NCBI GenBank assembly: GCA_902803265.1
Contig: CADCPD010000107.1
Location: 1-13,184 of the forward strand
Direction: 5' to 3'
Source of the DNA: an uncultured bacterium
Lineage (GTDB): Bacteria > Cyanobacteriota > Vampirovibrionia > Gastranaerophilales > Gastranaerophilaceae
DNA: 13,184 nucleotides
Of this stretch, positions 1 through 6,349 are shown in pieces. Every line of letters begins with the position of its first letter. The first letter of the stretch is position 1. The notes beneath the pieces were generated by a model. It saw nothing but the letters and a program-made list of their open reading frames with translations. It was not told the DNA's origin and made no database searches. The position numbers were made by a program, and so were the translations under genes.

Positions 1-798
1 AGGACATTTACTTATTTCAGGTTCATCTGCATAAACATCTATTGCACAAGAACTTACTTTTCCGCTTTCTAAAGCCTCTTTTAAATCAGTTTCATTAATA
101 ATTCCGCCTCTTGCGCAATTTATAAGTTTAACACCGTCCTTCATTTTAGATATTGTATCTTTATTAACAAGATTTATAGTTTCCGGTGTTTTTGGAACAT
201 GAACGGTTAATACATCGAATAAATGCCAAAAATCTTTTAAATCTTTTACATAATCAGCACCTGTTGATTCAACGTATTCTTCAGTTGCAAACGGATCATA
301 AACAAAAACTTTCATACCCATTGCCATAGCAACTTTTGCAACGTAAGAGCCAATTTTACCAAAACCAATTACACCAAGAGTTTTTCCTAAAACTTCTGTT
401 CCCGTAAATTTAGAACGTTCCCATTTACCTTCTCTTGTTGACTGGCATGCAGCAGGAATATTTCTCATCATAGACATCATTAAAGCTAAAGTATGTTCTG
501 CAGCAGCTGTTGTATTTCCATCAGGAGAATTTACAACGATTATACCTTTTTGTGTTGCGGCATTTACGTCTATATTATCAACACCAACGCCTGCTCTGCC
601 AATAATTTTCATATTTTTAGCGGCTTCTATTATTTTAGCAGTTACTTTTGTTTGACTTCTTACCATTAAAGCATCATATTTATCAATAACTTGAACAAGT
701 TCATCTTCGCTCATTGTAGGTAACAAATCTACTTCAGCTGCCTCTTCTATAATTTTGCACGCAATATCATTAATTTTGTCTGTTACTAAAACTTTCAA
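1..798 (-). CDS. serA: D-3-phosphoglycerate dehydrogenase, 5' part (cut by window edge)
   Basis: Cytosolic enzyme that oxidises 3-phosphoglycerate to 3-phosphohydroxypyruvate with NAD, the first step of serine synthesis. The 266 visible residues cover the N-terminal substrate half-domain and most of the NAD-binding domain. A Rossmann motif GFGKIG lies at 145-150 and the substrate-binding/catalytic Arg at 230 (INCARGG). A Glu-containing ADEPE stretch near 257-261 matches the family's catalytic Glu. The catalytic His and any ACT-type regulatory domain would lie beyond position 1. The start is TTG at 798, chosen because AAGGGGGG sits about 7 bases upstream and the protein then begins LKVLVTDKI, as family members do. 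Only 45 bases separate it from the gene upstream, so the two are probably cotranscribed. The family call is firm; long or short form cannot be judged. Confidence 0.95.
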   Translation of the reverse strand, partial: MKVLVTDKINDIACKIIEEAAEVDLLPTMSEDELVQVIDKYDALMVRSQTKVTAKIIEAAKNMKIIGRAGVGVDNIDVNAATQKGIIVVNSPDGNTTAAAEHTLALMMSMMRNIPAACQSTREGKWERSKFTGTEVLGKTLGVIGFGKIGSYVAKVAMAMGMKVFVYDPFATEEYVESTGADYVKDLKDFWHLFDVLTVHVPKTPETINLVNKDTISKMKDGVKLINCARGGIINETDLKEALESGKVSSCAIDVYADEPEISKCP

Positions 799-843
799 AA
801 TATTCCCCCCTTTTTTATATAAATATTTTATAAAAAACCAAAA

Positions 844-1200
844 CTAGAAAGGTTTAGTTTGATTTAATTTCATTCTTAAATCTCTAAATCTTTGAATATC
901 ATCCTGAGCTTTTGCAGATTCTTTAAATACAGCTTGAGCAGAAGGATGAACCATAAGTACATAGTCCATATGGATTTCCAAGAAATTATATCTTCTTGGA
1001 GCTTGAGTTGAATTTCTTGAATAAATTTCAGCATTTGTAACAGCCAAAAATCTTCTTTCTCTGTCATTTAACAAATCTGTTAATTCACGGTTAGTGTTTG
1101 TATATTTTGAAACGTGAACAGTTCCTTTAATATCATGATCTGCTGTTAATATACAAACTTCTATAGGTATAGTATCTGAATGTTTTCCTGCTGATGCCAT
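844..1200 (-). CDS. Small conserved protein of unknown function (DUF6812-like?)
   Basis: A 118-residue protein with no signal peptide, membrane segment or catalytic motif that I can see. The N-terminal half looks like beta strands (PIEVCILTADHDIKGTVHVSKY). A polar loop TNTNRELTDLLNDRERRFLAV follows in two parts, then another strand-rich part (YNFLEIHMDYVLMVHP) and a charged helical tail with Gln/Arg/Lys. This arrangement suggests a small beta-barrel with a C-terminal helix. From memory it resembles DUF6812-type proteins of cyanobacteria and their relatives, but I cannot verify that. The ATG at 1200 is preceded by AAAGGAT at good spacing. It lies upstream of serA in the same direction and has its own possible promoter at 1240-1266. 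Codon use matches its neighbours. Confidence 0.8.
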   Translation of the reverse strand: MASAGKHSDTIPIEVCILTADHDIKGTVHVSKYTNTNRELTDLLNDRERRFLAVTNAEIYSRNSTQAPRRYNFLEIHMDYVLMVHPSAQAVFKESAKAQDDIQRFRDLRMKLNQTKPF

Positions 1201-1239
1201 AAATTAAATCCTTTAAATTCAATCCTTTATGTATTTTAT

Positions 1240-1266
1240 ATTATAACAATAAGAAAAAATTGTCTA
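1240..1266 (-). promoter_or_regulatory. Possible promoter for the 844-1200 gene and serA
   Basis: On the minus strand TAGACA (5 of 6 to TTGACA) is followed after 15 bases by a perfect TATAAT. The spacer is two bases shorter than ideal, and this AT-rich DNA produces many chance -10 boxes. The site lies in the only sizeable gap (80 bases) between yitT and this gene, where a promoter would be expected. Confidence 0.4.
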
Positions 1267-1280
1267 GTTATTAATATTTA

Positions 1281-2168
1281 TTATTTCTTTTTAACTCTTA
1301 CACCATCAACTTCATGAACATCTTGTATAAAATAAAAAGCTGAAGGATCGGTTTCTTTTATTAAATTTTTAATTTTTGTCATTTCAATACGCGAAACAAC
1401 ACAATATATTATAGTTTGTTCTTTTCCTGAATAACCACCTTTACCCTTCATATAAGTAACACTTATATCAAGTTCTTTCATTATTGCTGTACCTATTTCA
1501 GAAGCAAAATTTGTTATTATATATATTGATTTAGAATTATTTAAACCTTCCATAACAACATCAATAACTCTATAAGCAATAAAATAAGTAAGAATGGAAT
1601 ACATAGCACTATCCCATCCATATAAAAATCCTGCTGCAGTATAAATAAAAATATTGAAAAACATTATAATTTCGCCAACAGAAAAACCAAATTTTTTAGC
1701 AAGTCTGATTGCAAGAATTTCTGTTCCATCAAGAGCACCGTCGTTTCTTAAAATTAAACCGACACCGACACCTAGAATAATTCCGCCGAATACCGTTGCC
1801 AGCAATTCAGATTCTGTTACATGAAAATTTATTAGATTAACAAAAATACCAAGCATTGTTACACCATAAAGAATGGTTGCAACAAAAGTTTTTCCCATTT
1901 TTTGAAGAGCTAAAAATAAAAAAGGAAGATTAAATAATACTAAAATCACACCTAAATTAAATTTTGTAATGTAACTAACCATCATAGAAATACCAACAAT
2001 ACCGCCGTCAATAATCTCATTTGGTAATAAAAAACCTTCAATAGCAAATGCGGCAACAAATGCACCAAAAGTAATAAAAAAGTATTTTGTTAAAAACTTT
2101 TTTAACTTTTGAGAAAAAGTTAGCACTTTTCTTTCTATTTTTTTCTTTTTTGATGATAATATTCCCAA
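1281..2168 (-). CDS. yitT: YitT-family multi-pass membrane protein with DUF2179 C-terminal domain
   Basis: Integral membrane protein of 295 residues, the usual size for the YitT family (DUF161 membrane part plus DUF2179). A basic N-terminus (SSKKKKIERK) is followed by about five to six hydrophobic segments, roughly 32-52, 55-75, 76-94, 97-115, 124-145 and 165-188. They include the family's Gly-rich stretches (EIIDGGIVGISM, GGIILGVGVGLILRNDGALDGTEILA). The soluble C-terminal domain, about 215-290, carries GKGGYSGKEQTIIYCVVSR typical of DUF2179. The biochemical role of the family is not established; a transporter is often assumed. The start is TTG at 2168, preceded by AAAGGA six bases upstream. 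It is the last gene of the sigma-lysA-cdaA-yitT run, 27 bases after cdaA. Confidence 0.88.
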   Translation of the reverse strand: MGILSSKKKKIERKVLTFSQKLKKFLTKYFFITFGAFVAAFAIEGFLLPNEIIDGGIVGISMMVSYITKFNLGVILVLFNLPFLFLALQKMGKTFVATILYGVTMLGIFVNLINFHVTESELLATVFGGIILGVGVGLILRNDGALDGTEILAIRLAKKFGFSVGEIIMFFNIFIYTAAGFLYGWDSAMYSILTYFIAYRVIDVVMEGLNNSKSIYIITNFASEIGTAIMKELDISVTYMKGKGGYSGKEQTIIYCVVSRIEMTKIKNLIKETDPSAFYFIQDVHEVDGVRVKKK

Positions 2169-2195
2169 AATTTTTCCTTTACGTGGTAGATATTT

Positions 2196-3119
2196 TTATG
2201 ATTTTTCTGCAGAATTTTGATTATGTTTGTTTAATTTTTTTACTGTAATTACATTATTAATTTTAAAAATAGTTTTTTTGTCTTGTTCTTCTTCTTTTTT
2301 AAGACCTAAAATATTTTCTAAATCATTTTTTAATGTTGTTAAATCTTCATATTTTTTCAATGTTCCATCTAGACAAACTGAAACATCACCAGTTTCTTCA
2401 GAAACTACCAAACATGCGCTGTCAGAAACTTCGCTCATTCCAATAGCAGCTCTGTGACGAGTTCCGTATTTCCAGCTTAATTTAGGATCTTCTGTTAGTG
2501 GTAATAGTACTCCTGCTGCGATTATTTTACTGCCTTTTATTACAACAGCTCCATCATGCAATGGTGTATTGATATGAAATATGGTTAATAATAATTCCAT
2601 TGATAAATCTGCATTTAAAGTTGTTCCGACATCAGTTGATGTATAAGCATCCATTTCGTTTTGAAAAACTATTAATGCGCCTGTTTTTGTCTTTGAAAGA
2701 TATTTTACAGTTTCTATTATTTCTTTTAAAATATCTACACTAACTTCCTGTTTATTATGAGAACTTTCCCAAAAGGCTTTATTCATAAAATCAACTTGTC
2801 CAAGATAACTTAAAAATCTTCTTAATTCCGGTTGAAAAATTACAATTAAACTTAGTGAAATTAAAGTTATTGTTGCTTTTAAAAATACGCCAAGAATTAT
2901 TAAATCAATTCTTATTAAAATTTCAGCAAAAATCCATCCAAAAACAAGAAAAAGCAAACCTTTTACAAGTTTTTCAGCCTGTGTATTTCTGATAAAATTT
3001 TTATAAAAAGCAAATACGATAATGCTTATTATTAATATTTCCGAAATATTAAGCAAATTAAATGATAAATCAAACTTAGGTAATTGAGAATGTAAAGTAT
3101 TAACAATAGTATTTATCAT
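2196..3119 (-). CDS. cdaA: Diadenylate cyclase CdaA, membrane-bound c-di-AMP synthase
   Basis: Condenses two ATP into cyclic di-AMP, a second messenger tied to potassium and osmolyte balance and cell-wall homeostasis. Three N-terminal membrane segments (about 25-43, 53-70, 73-95) precede a short linker and the DAC domain (about 100-260). Both catalytic signatures are intact: DGA at 189-191 within LHDGAVVI, and RHR at 221-223 within GTRHRAAIGMSE. Length (307) is slightly above the usual 270-280 because of a charged Lys/Glu-rich C-terminal tail of about 45 residues. The ATG overlaps the lysA stop by four bases (ATGA), indicating translational coupling. I recall lysA and cdaA also being neighbours in cyanobacteria. 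Neither cdaR nor glmM, its partners in Firmicutes, is present in the window. Confidence 0.95.
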   Translation of the reverse strand: MINTIVNTLHSQLPKFDLSFNLLNISEILIISIIVFAFYKNFIRNTQAEKLVKGLLFLVFGWIFAEILIRIDLIILGVFLKATITLISLSLIVIFQPELRRFLSYLGQVDFMNKAFWESSHNKQEVSVDILKEIIETVKYLSKTKTGALIVFQNEMDAYTSTDVGTTLNADLSMELLLTIFHINTPLHDGAVVIKGSKIIAAGVLLPLTEDPKLSWKYGTRHRAAIGMSEVSDSACLVVSEETGDVSVCLDGTLKKYEDLTTLKNDLENILGLKKEEEQDKKTIFKINNVITVKKLNKHNQNSAEKS

Positions 3120-4453
3120 TTATTTTCAAGCCTTTTTGGTACAACATCATTACGAACTAAATCTTCAAAAGTTTCCCTATTAACTATAATATCAGATTGA
3201 GAATTATTTACAAGTATCATGGCAGGTTTTTTTATGCGGTTATAATTGCTGGACATAGAATAATTATATGCACCTGTGTTAAATACGCATAAAATATCGT
3301 CTTTTTTAGGATTTGGAAGTTTTATTTCTTCAATTAAAATATCTCCGGATTCACAAAGTTTTCCAACAATTTTGACATTTTTTAATTCTTCATTTGAATT
3401 CATTTTATTTGCCAAAACAGCTTCATATTTAGCTCCGTAAAGAGCAGGTCTTATATTATCTGACATTCCGCCGTCAACCGAAACATAAGTTCTTATATTC
3501 GGAATTTCTTTTATATTTCCTACAGTATATAAAGTTACGCCTGATGTGCAAATAACGCTTCTTCCGGGTTCTAAATATAGTTTAGGATTTTGAATATTAT
3601 ATTTTTCACATTTTTCTTTTAATGTTGATACAATAACTTCGCCTATTTCATAAATAGAAAGAGGTTCATCATTTTCTGTGTATTTAACTCCAAAACCTCC
3701 GCCAAGATTTATTTCCGTAAATTCAAGATTATATTTATTTTTTATTCTCTCATATTCACTTATTAAAATTTCTATTTCATCTTTAAAAACTTCTGTTTCA
3801 AAAATTTGTGAGCCAATGTGAGCATGTAAACCTTTTAAATCAATATTTTTAAAATTGTTTTGAATATTTTCAATAACTTTATCAATTTCAGCCATATTAA
3901 AACCAAATTTGGAATCTTCTTGTCCTGTTTTTATATATTCGTGAGTGTGACATTCTATTTTAGGATTTATTCTTAAAAGAATACTTACAATTTTATTTTC
4001 TTTTTGTGCAATTTCATTTAACATTGTAAGTTCAGTTAAATTATCAACAGAAAATCTACCAACATTAGAATTAACAGCATATTCAAGTTCTTCATATGTT
4101 TTATTATTACCGTTAAATAGAATTTTTTCAGGTTTCATACCTGCTTTTAAAGCTGTATAAAGTTCTCCTTCAGAAACAACATCACAACCAAAATTTTCAC
4201 TTGCGACAATATTTAAAACAGCCATATTACAAAGAGCCTTTGAAGCATATAAAAACTGAACATTTTCATATTTTTCAAAAGCTCTTATGTAATCCTTGCA
4301 TATACTTCTTAATGTTGCCTCATCAATTATATACAAAGGAGTTTTGTACTCTCTCGCCAGATTAATCAAATCGCAACCACCTATTTCAAGATGATTTTTG
4401 TTATTTGTTTTTGTTGTTATTGGTTGTAAATATTGGTTTGCTGTGTTTTTCAT
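3116..4453 (-). CDS. lysA: Diaminopimelate decarboxylase
   Basis: PLP-dependent fold-III enzyme that decarboxylates meso-diaminopimelate to L-lysine, the last step of the pathway. With the start used here (445 residues) the PLP-binding Lys is K72 in YASKA. The HIGSQ motif is at 212-216, the phosphate-binding glycine loop GGGFG at 251-255, EPGR at 295-298, the active-site CESGD at 367-371 and GAYNYSM from 395. All diagnostic parts are present. An ATG nine codons upstream (4480) would add MCFSCYIFN, which looks unlike the family and is encoded by one arm of an inverted repeat, so ATG at 4453 is preferred. Neither ATG has a Shine-Dalgarno sequence; see the promoter and dyad entries. The gene overlaps cdaA by four bases. 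Confidence 0.95.
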   Translation of the reverse strand: MKNTANQYLQPITTKTNNKNHLEIGGCDLINLAREYKTPLYIIDEATLRSICKDYIRAFEKYENVQFLYASKALCNMAVLNIVASENFGCDVVSEGELYTALKAGMKPEKILFNGNNKTYEELEYAVNSNVGRFSVDNLTELTMLNEIAQKENKIVSILLRINPKIECHTHEYIKTGQEDSKFGFNMAEIDKVIENIQNNFKNIDLKGLHAHIGSQIFETEVFKDEIEILISEYERIKNKYNLEFTEINLGGGFGVKYTENDEPLSIYEIGEVIVSTLKEKCEKYNIQNPKLYLEPGRSVICTSGVTLYTVGNIKEIPNIRTYVSVDGGMSDNIRPALYGAKYEAVLANKMNSNEELKNVKIVGKLCESGDILIEEIKLPNPKKDDILCVFNTGAYNYSMSSNYNRIKKPAMILVNNSQSDIIVNRETFEDLVRNDVVPKRLENK

Positions 4454-4479
4454 ATTAAAAATATAACATGAAAAACACA
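4442..4479. repeat. Perfect 12-bp inverted repeat around the lysA start
   Basis: TGTGTTTTTCAT (4442-4453) and ATGAAAAACACA (4468-4479) are perfect reverse complements separated by 14 bases. The first arm ends exactly on the preferred lysA start codon, and the 14-base centre contains a -10-like TATATT. There is no U-run after it on the minus strand, so it does not look like a terminator. It could be an operator, or, in read-through RNA from the sigma gene, a hairpin that hides the start codon. Confidence 0.75.
4460..4468 (-). promoter_or_regulatory. Possible extended -10 element for a leaderless lysA transcript
   Basis: The minus strand reads TG-T-TATATT, then six bases (TTTAAT), then the preferred lysA ATG. 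That spacing would place transcription start on the A of ATG. No Shine-Dalgarno sequence or good -35 box is present. The same layout precedes the genes at 6350 and 8799. Confidence 0.4.
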
Positions 4480-4491
4480 TTTATTAAACAA

Positions 4492-5379
4492 TTATTGTAA
4501 ATAGCTCATTAAAGAATCTGCATTAACTCTTAATTTTTTTAATGCTCTTAATTCTGTTTGACGGATACATTCTTTTGTAACACCGTAAAGATTTCCGATT
4601 TCTTCTAATGTGCGTTTTGCAAAATTGTCTAAACCATAACGCATTTTTACAACGTCTTGTTCTCTCTCTTTTAATGTTGAAACAACTATTTCAATATCAT
4701 TTTTAAGATTTTCATATTCAGCATTTTCATATACATTTGCTTTTTCATCTTCTAAAATATCTGCAATTAATAAATCGCTTCCGTCATTGCTTTCAAAACC
4801 GCCTTCGATTGAAACAGGTTTGTTGTAAGCACTTAAATAAGAATTAATTTTGTCTAAAGAAATATTCATTTTCTTAGCTACATCATCAGTTTTAACTTGG
4901 CAATTATATTGACGTTCCATATCAGCTTTAACTTTTGAGAATTTTGATAATGTTTCTTGAATATATACAGGAATTTTCATACAGTGTGATTGTTCAGAAA
5001 TAGCTTTGAACATTGATTGTTTAATCCACCAAGAAGCATAAGTTGCAAATTTGTAACCTAATTTCCAGTTAAATTTTTCTACAGCAATCATAAGACCTAA
5101 ATTACCTTCTTGAATTAAATCTACCATTGGTAAATTTGACATATGGATTGATTTTCTTGCAATAGTAACAACTAGTTTTAAATTAGATTGAACTAATTGT
5201 TTCTTAGCATTCATATCACCTTCTTGAGCTTTTTGAGCTAATGAACGTTCTTCAGAAATATCTAAAGATTTGTAAGAAGAAATTTGTTTGATGTAAGTTG
5301 ATAAATTAAAATCAGAATCAACTAAAGAACATTTTGCAGGGTTAGTAAAGTTGTCTTGAGAAGGTTGGCATTGGTACAT
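4492..5379 (-). CDS. RNA polymerase sigma factor, sigma-70 family (RpoD/SigA-like, probably group 2)
   Basis: Directs core RNA polymerase to promoters. The 295 residues hold regions 1.2 through 4.2 and lack the long acidic region 1.1, so this is smaller than a housekeeping RpoD. Region 1.2 begins near 22. Region 2.1-2.2 contains LVVTIARK and VDLIQEGNLGLMIAVEKF (86-103). Region 2.3-2.4 is GYKFATYASWWIKQSMFKAI (108-127). Region 4.2 contains TLEEIGNLYGVTKECIRQTEL (257-277). The residue equivalent to E. coli Gln437 is kept (Q121), Thr440 is replaced by Phe124, and the 3.0 His455 equivalent is Tyr139. ATG at 5379 has a strong AAGGAG eight bases upstream. It heads the run containing lysA, cdaA and yitT. 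Whether it is the housekeeping or an alternative factor cannot be decided from this window; size and region 2.4 changes favour alternative. Confidence 0.9.
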   Translation of the reverse strand: MYQCQPSQDNFTNPAKCSLVDSDFNLSTYIKQISSYKSLDISEERSLAQKAQEGDMNAKKQLVQSNLKLVVTIARKSIHMSNLPMVDLIQEGNLGLMIAVEKFNWKLGYKFATYASWWIKQSMFKAISEQSHCMKIPVYIQETLSKFSKVKADMERQYNCQVKTDDVAKKMNISLDKINSYLSAYNKPVSIEGGFESNDGSDLLIADILEDEKANVYENAEYENLKNDIEIVVSTLKEREQDVVKMRYGLDNFAKRTLEEIGNLYGVTKECIRQTELRALKKLRVNADSLMSYLQ

Positions 5380-5569
5380 AAGTTAAACTCCTTAAATCTG
5401 GTGTGGTAGGTAAATTGGCAATACAAAGCAGACCATTGGAAAGATAATTTTAGCAGTCAAAAACCACTGCACAAAATCACTCTCTGGTTTCGTGTTAGTA
5501 ATGTTAATCGGTATTGGGGACGGAAAAATGTGAAGAAGTATTAAGGTTTCATCACATTCAAGTGTGTAT
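5380..5569 (-). promoter_or_regulatory. Long GC-richer 5' leader of the sigma factor gene
   Basis: If transcription starts from the promoter at 5576-5604, the sigma mRNA has a leader of about 190 nt. By my count 5401-5520 is about 38% G+C against about 17% for 5641-5760, unusual for non-coding DNA here. Small pairings are visible, for example GCAGT with ACTGC around 5452-5470, and CAATAC near 5511-5516 with GTATTG near 5419-5424. I recognise no known riboswitch. A 14-codon ORF beginning at 5436 ends in the TAA that abuts the sigma GGAG, a possible but unproven leader peptide. Confidence 0.4.
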
Positions 5570-5575
5570 ATACTT

Positions 5576-5604
5576 AATATATCACATGTGAAATCATATT
5601 TCAA
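5576..5604 (-). promoter_or_regulatory. Promoter of the sigma factor operon with palindromic spacer
   Basis: On the minus strand TTGAAA (5 of 6) and TATATT (5 of 6) are separated by exactly 17 bases, with TG one base before the -10 (extended -10). It is the best promoter match in this gap. The spacer contains a perfect 10-bp palindrome TCACATGTGA (5582-5591) directly against the -10, a plausible operator. Transcription would start near 5569. Confidence 0.6.
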
Positions 5605-5820
5605 GTGTTTTGTGAAGATATGTTAAGACAAATATATACTTTTCCCTGATGTTCTTAATAAAACTTAATAAAATATAGTTGATGTGTTTGTGGCTGAAAT
5701 ATAGATATATTAATAAAAAACAAACATTAATAAATTTATATTTTAAAAGAATATATATATTTTTGAAATATCATAGCAATTTTTAAAAGAAAAAAGTTTT
5801 ACAAATTTTCTAATAAAATA
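5605..5820. other. AT-rich gene-free stretch between the sigma promoter and a terminator
   Basis: About 215 bases with no open frame worth calling on either strand. The content is mostly A/T runs. The only organised element I see is the tandem repeat at 5654-5673, with a second weak minus-strand promoter candidate next to it (TTAAGA, 16 bases, TATATT). It may carry upstream regulation of the sigma gene. Confidence 0.5.
5654..5673 (+). repeat. Tandem 10-bp repeat CTTAATAAAA x2 (copy 1 of a shared motif)
   Basis: Two exact adjacent copies of CTTAATAAAA. The first 17 bases, CTTAATAAAACTTAATA, recur at 6292-6308 with one difference (T to C at base 6). Direct TTAA-containing half sites with a 10-base period resemble binding sites of OmpR/PhoB-type response regulators, but the regulator is unknown. 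Confidence 0.5.
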
Positions 5821-5850
5821 AAAAGCAGTATGCATTTTATGCATACTGCT
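5811..5850 (-). terminator. Rho-independent terminator of the 5870-6205 gene
   Basis: Perfect 11-bp stem AGCAGTATGCA / TGCATACTGCT with a 5-base loop (5824-5850). On the minus strand a T-rich tail (TTTTTATTTTATT) follows directly. It begins about 20 bases after the stop codon of the small minus-strand gene and would insulate it from the sigma operon. Confidence 0.85.
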
Positions 5851-5869
5851 AATAATATTTTTTCTATAG

Positions 5870-6205
5870 CTATTTACTTAAAAATTCTTCTTTAAAAACT
5901 TCTTCATATTGAGCTGCTTTTTCATAAGCATCTTCAACATTATCAGCTTTTAATGTTTCATACATACTGTCAAAATACGCATTTGCTTGAGCTACTTCGT
6001 CAGGATGTTTCATCATATATAAAATATTACTTTCCAAATTATCTATTTTAGCAGGAACTTGTGAACGACCAAGAGCTTCTGCTGCTGTATTTTTCAAATC
6101 TTTTATTTCAAAAGTTGTTATTTGTGGTTTTTCTTTTTTTGACAAATCTGCCATTCTTTGTGCGTGAATATTTTGAGCATTATTCACCTTGTTAATTTTA
6201 CTCAT
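5870..6205 (-). CDS. Hypothetical protein, 111 residues
   Basis: I do not recognise this protein. It has no signal peptide or membrane segment. It is highly charged and predicted mostly helical: a polar N-terminus (KINKVNNAQNIHAQRMADL), then a middle part (AAEALGRSQVPAKIDNLESN), then an acidic helix-rich C-terminus (DNVEDAYEKAAQYEEVFKEEF). Cysteine is absent. ATG at 6205 is preceded by GAGGG seven bases upstream, and a clear terminator follows the stop, so it is very likely a real monocistronic gene. It sits between the sigma operon and the pseudokinase, flanked on both sides by copies of the CTTAAYA repeat. Confidence 0.75.
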   Translation of the reverse strand: MSKINKVNNAQNIHAQRMADLSKKEKPQITTFEIKDLKNTAAEALGRSQVPAKIDNLESNILYMMKHPDEVAQANAYFDSMYETLKADNVEDAYEKAAQYEEVFKEEFLSK

Positions 6206-6291
6206 TATATTTCCCTCTATTTTTTTCTTCTATCGTTTTGTGTTTGCTTTAAAACTTTGGAAAAAATTTTTTGCTAGTTTTTATTTTAAAA

Positions 6292-6308
6292 CTTAACAAA
6301 ACTTAATA
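6292..6308 (+). repeat. CTTAACAAAACTTAATA direct repeat (copy 2 of a shared motif)
   Basis: Matches 5654-5670 at 16 of 17 positions and has the same 10-base half-site period. It lies in the 144-base divergent gap between the small minus gene and the kinase-like gene. It ends 11 bases before a TATATT (6320-6325) and 29 bases before the TATTAT at 6338, positions suitable for an activator. It could serve either gene. Confidence 0.45.
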
Positions 6309-6334
6309 CATAAAAAAACTATATTCTAAATTCA

Positions 6335-6343
6335 TGGTATTAT
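6335..6343 (+). promoter_or_regulatory. Possible extended -10 for a leaderless transcript of the kinase-like gene
   Basis: TG-G-TATTAT is followed by six bases (TAGTCT) and then the ATG at 6350. No Shine-Dalgarno sequence is present. The geometry is identical to that at lysA and thiL. Confidence 0.4.
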
Positions 6344-6349
6344 TAGTCT

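Noticed and set aside
799..843. AAACC/GGTTT stem with a T-run between the 844-1200 gene and serA as a terminator
   Set aside because: Only five pairs with an 11-base loop partly inside the coding end. serA is 45 bases away with its own strong ribosome site, so read-through is more likely.
876..1067. 63-codon frame on the minus strand within 844-1200
   Set aside because: Alternative frame of a clearly better gene that has a good ribosome site.
2227..2457. Plus-strand 76-codon frame inside cdaA
   Set aside because: Antisense to the conserved catalytic domain and charged tail of cdaA; no ribosome site or recognisable content.
4454..4480. Nine-residue N-terminal extension of lysA (MCFSCYIFN) from the ATG at 4480
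   Set aside because: No Shine-Dalgarno sequence, unlike family N-termini, and encoded by the arm and centre of the inverted repeat.
5392..5604. 70-codon open frame on the minus strand upstream of the sigma gene
   Set aside because: Its ATG lies inside the -35 region of the sigma promoter, so the main transcript would not contain it. It has no ribosome site and the composition is not protein-like. Only its last 14 codons remain a weak leader-peptide candidate.
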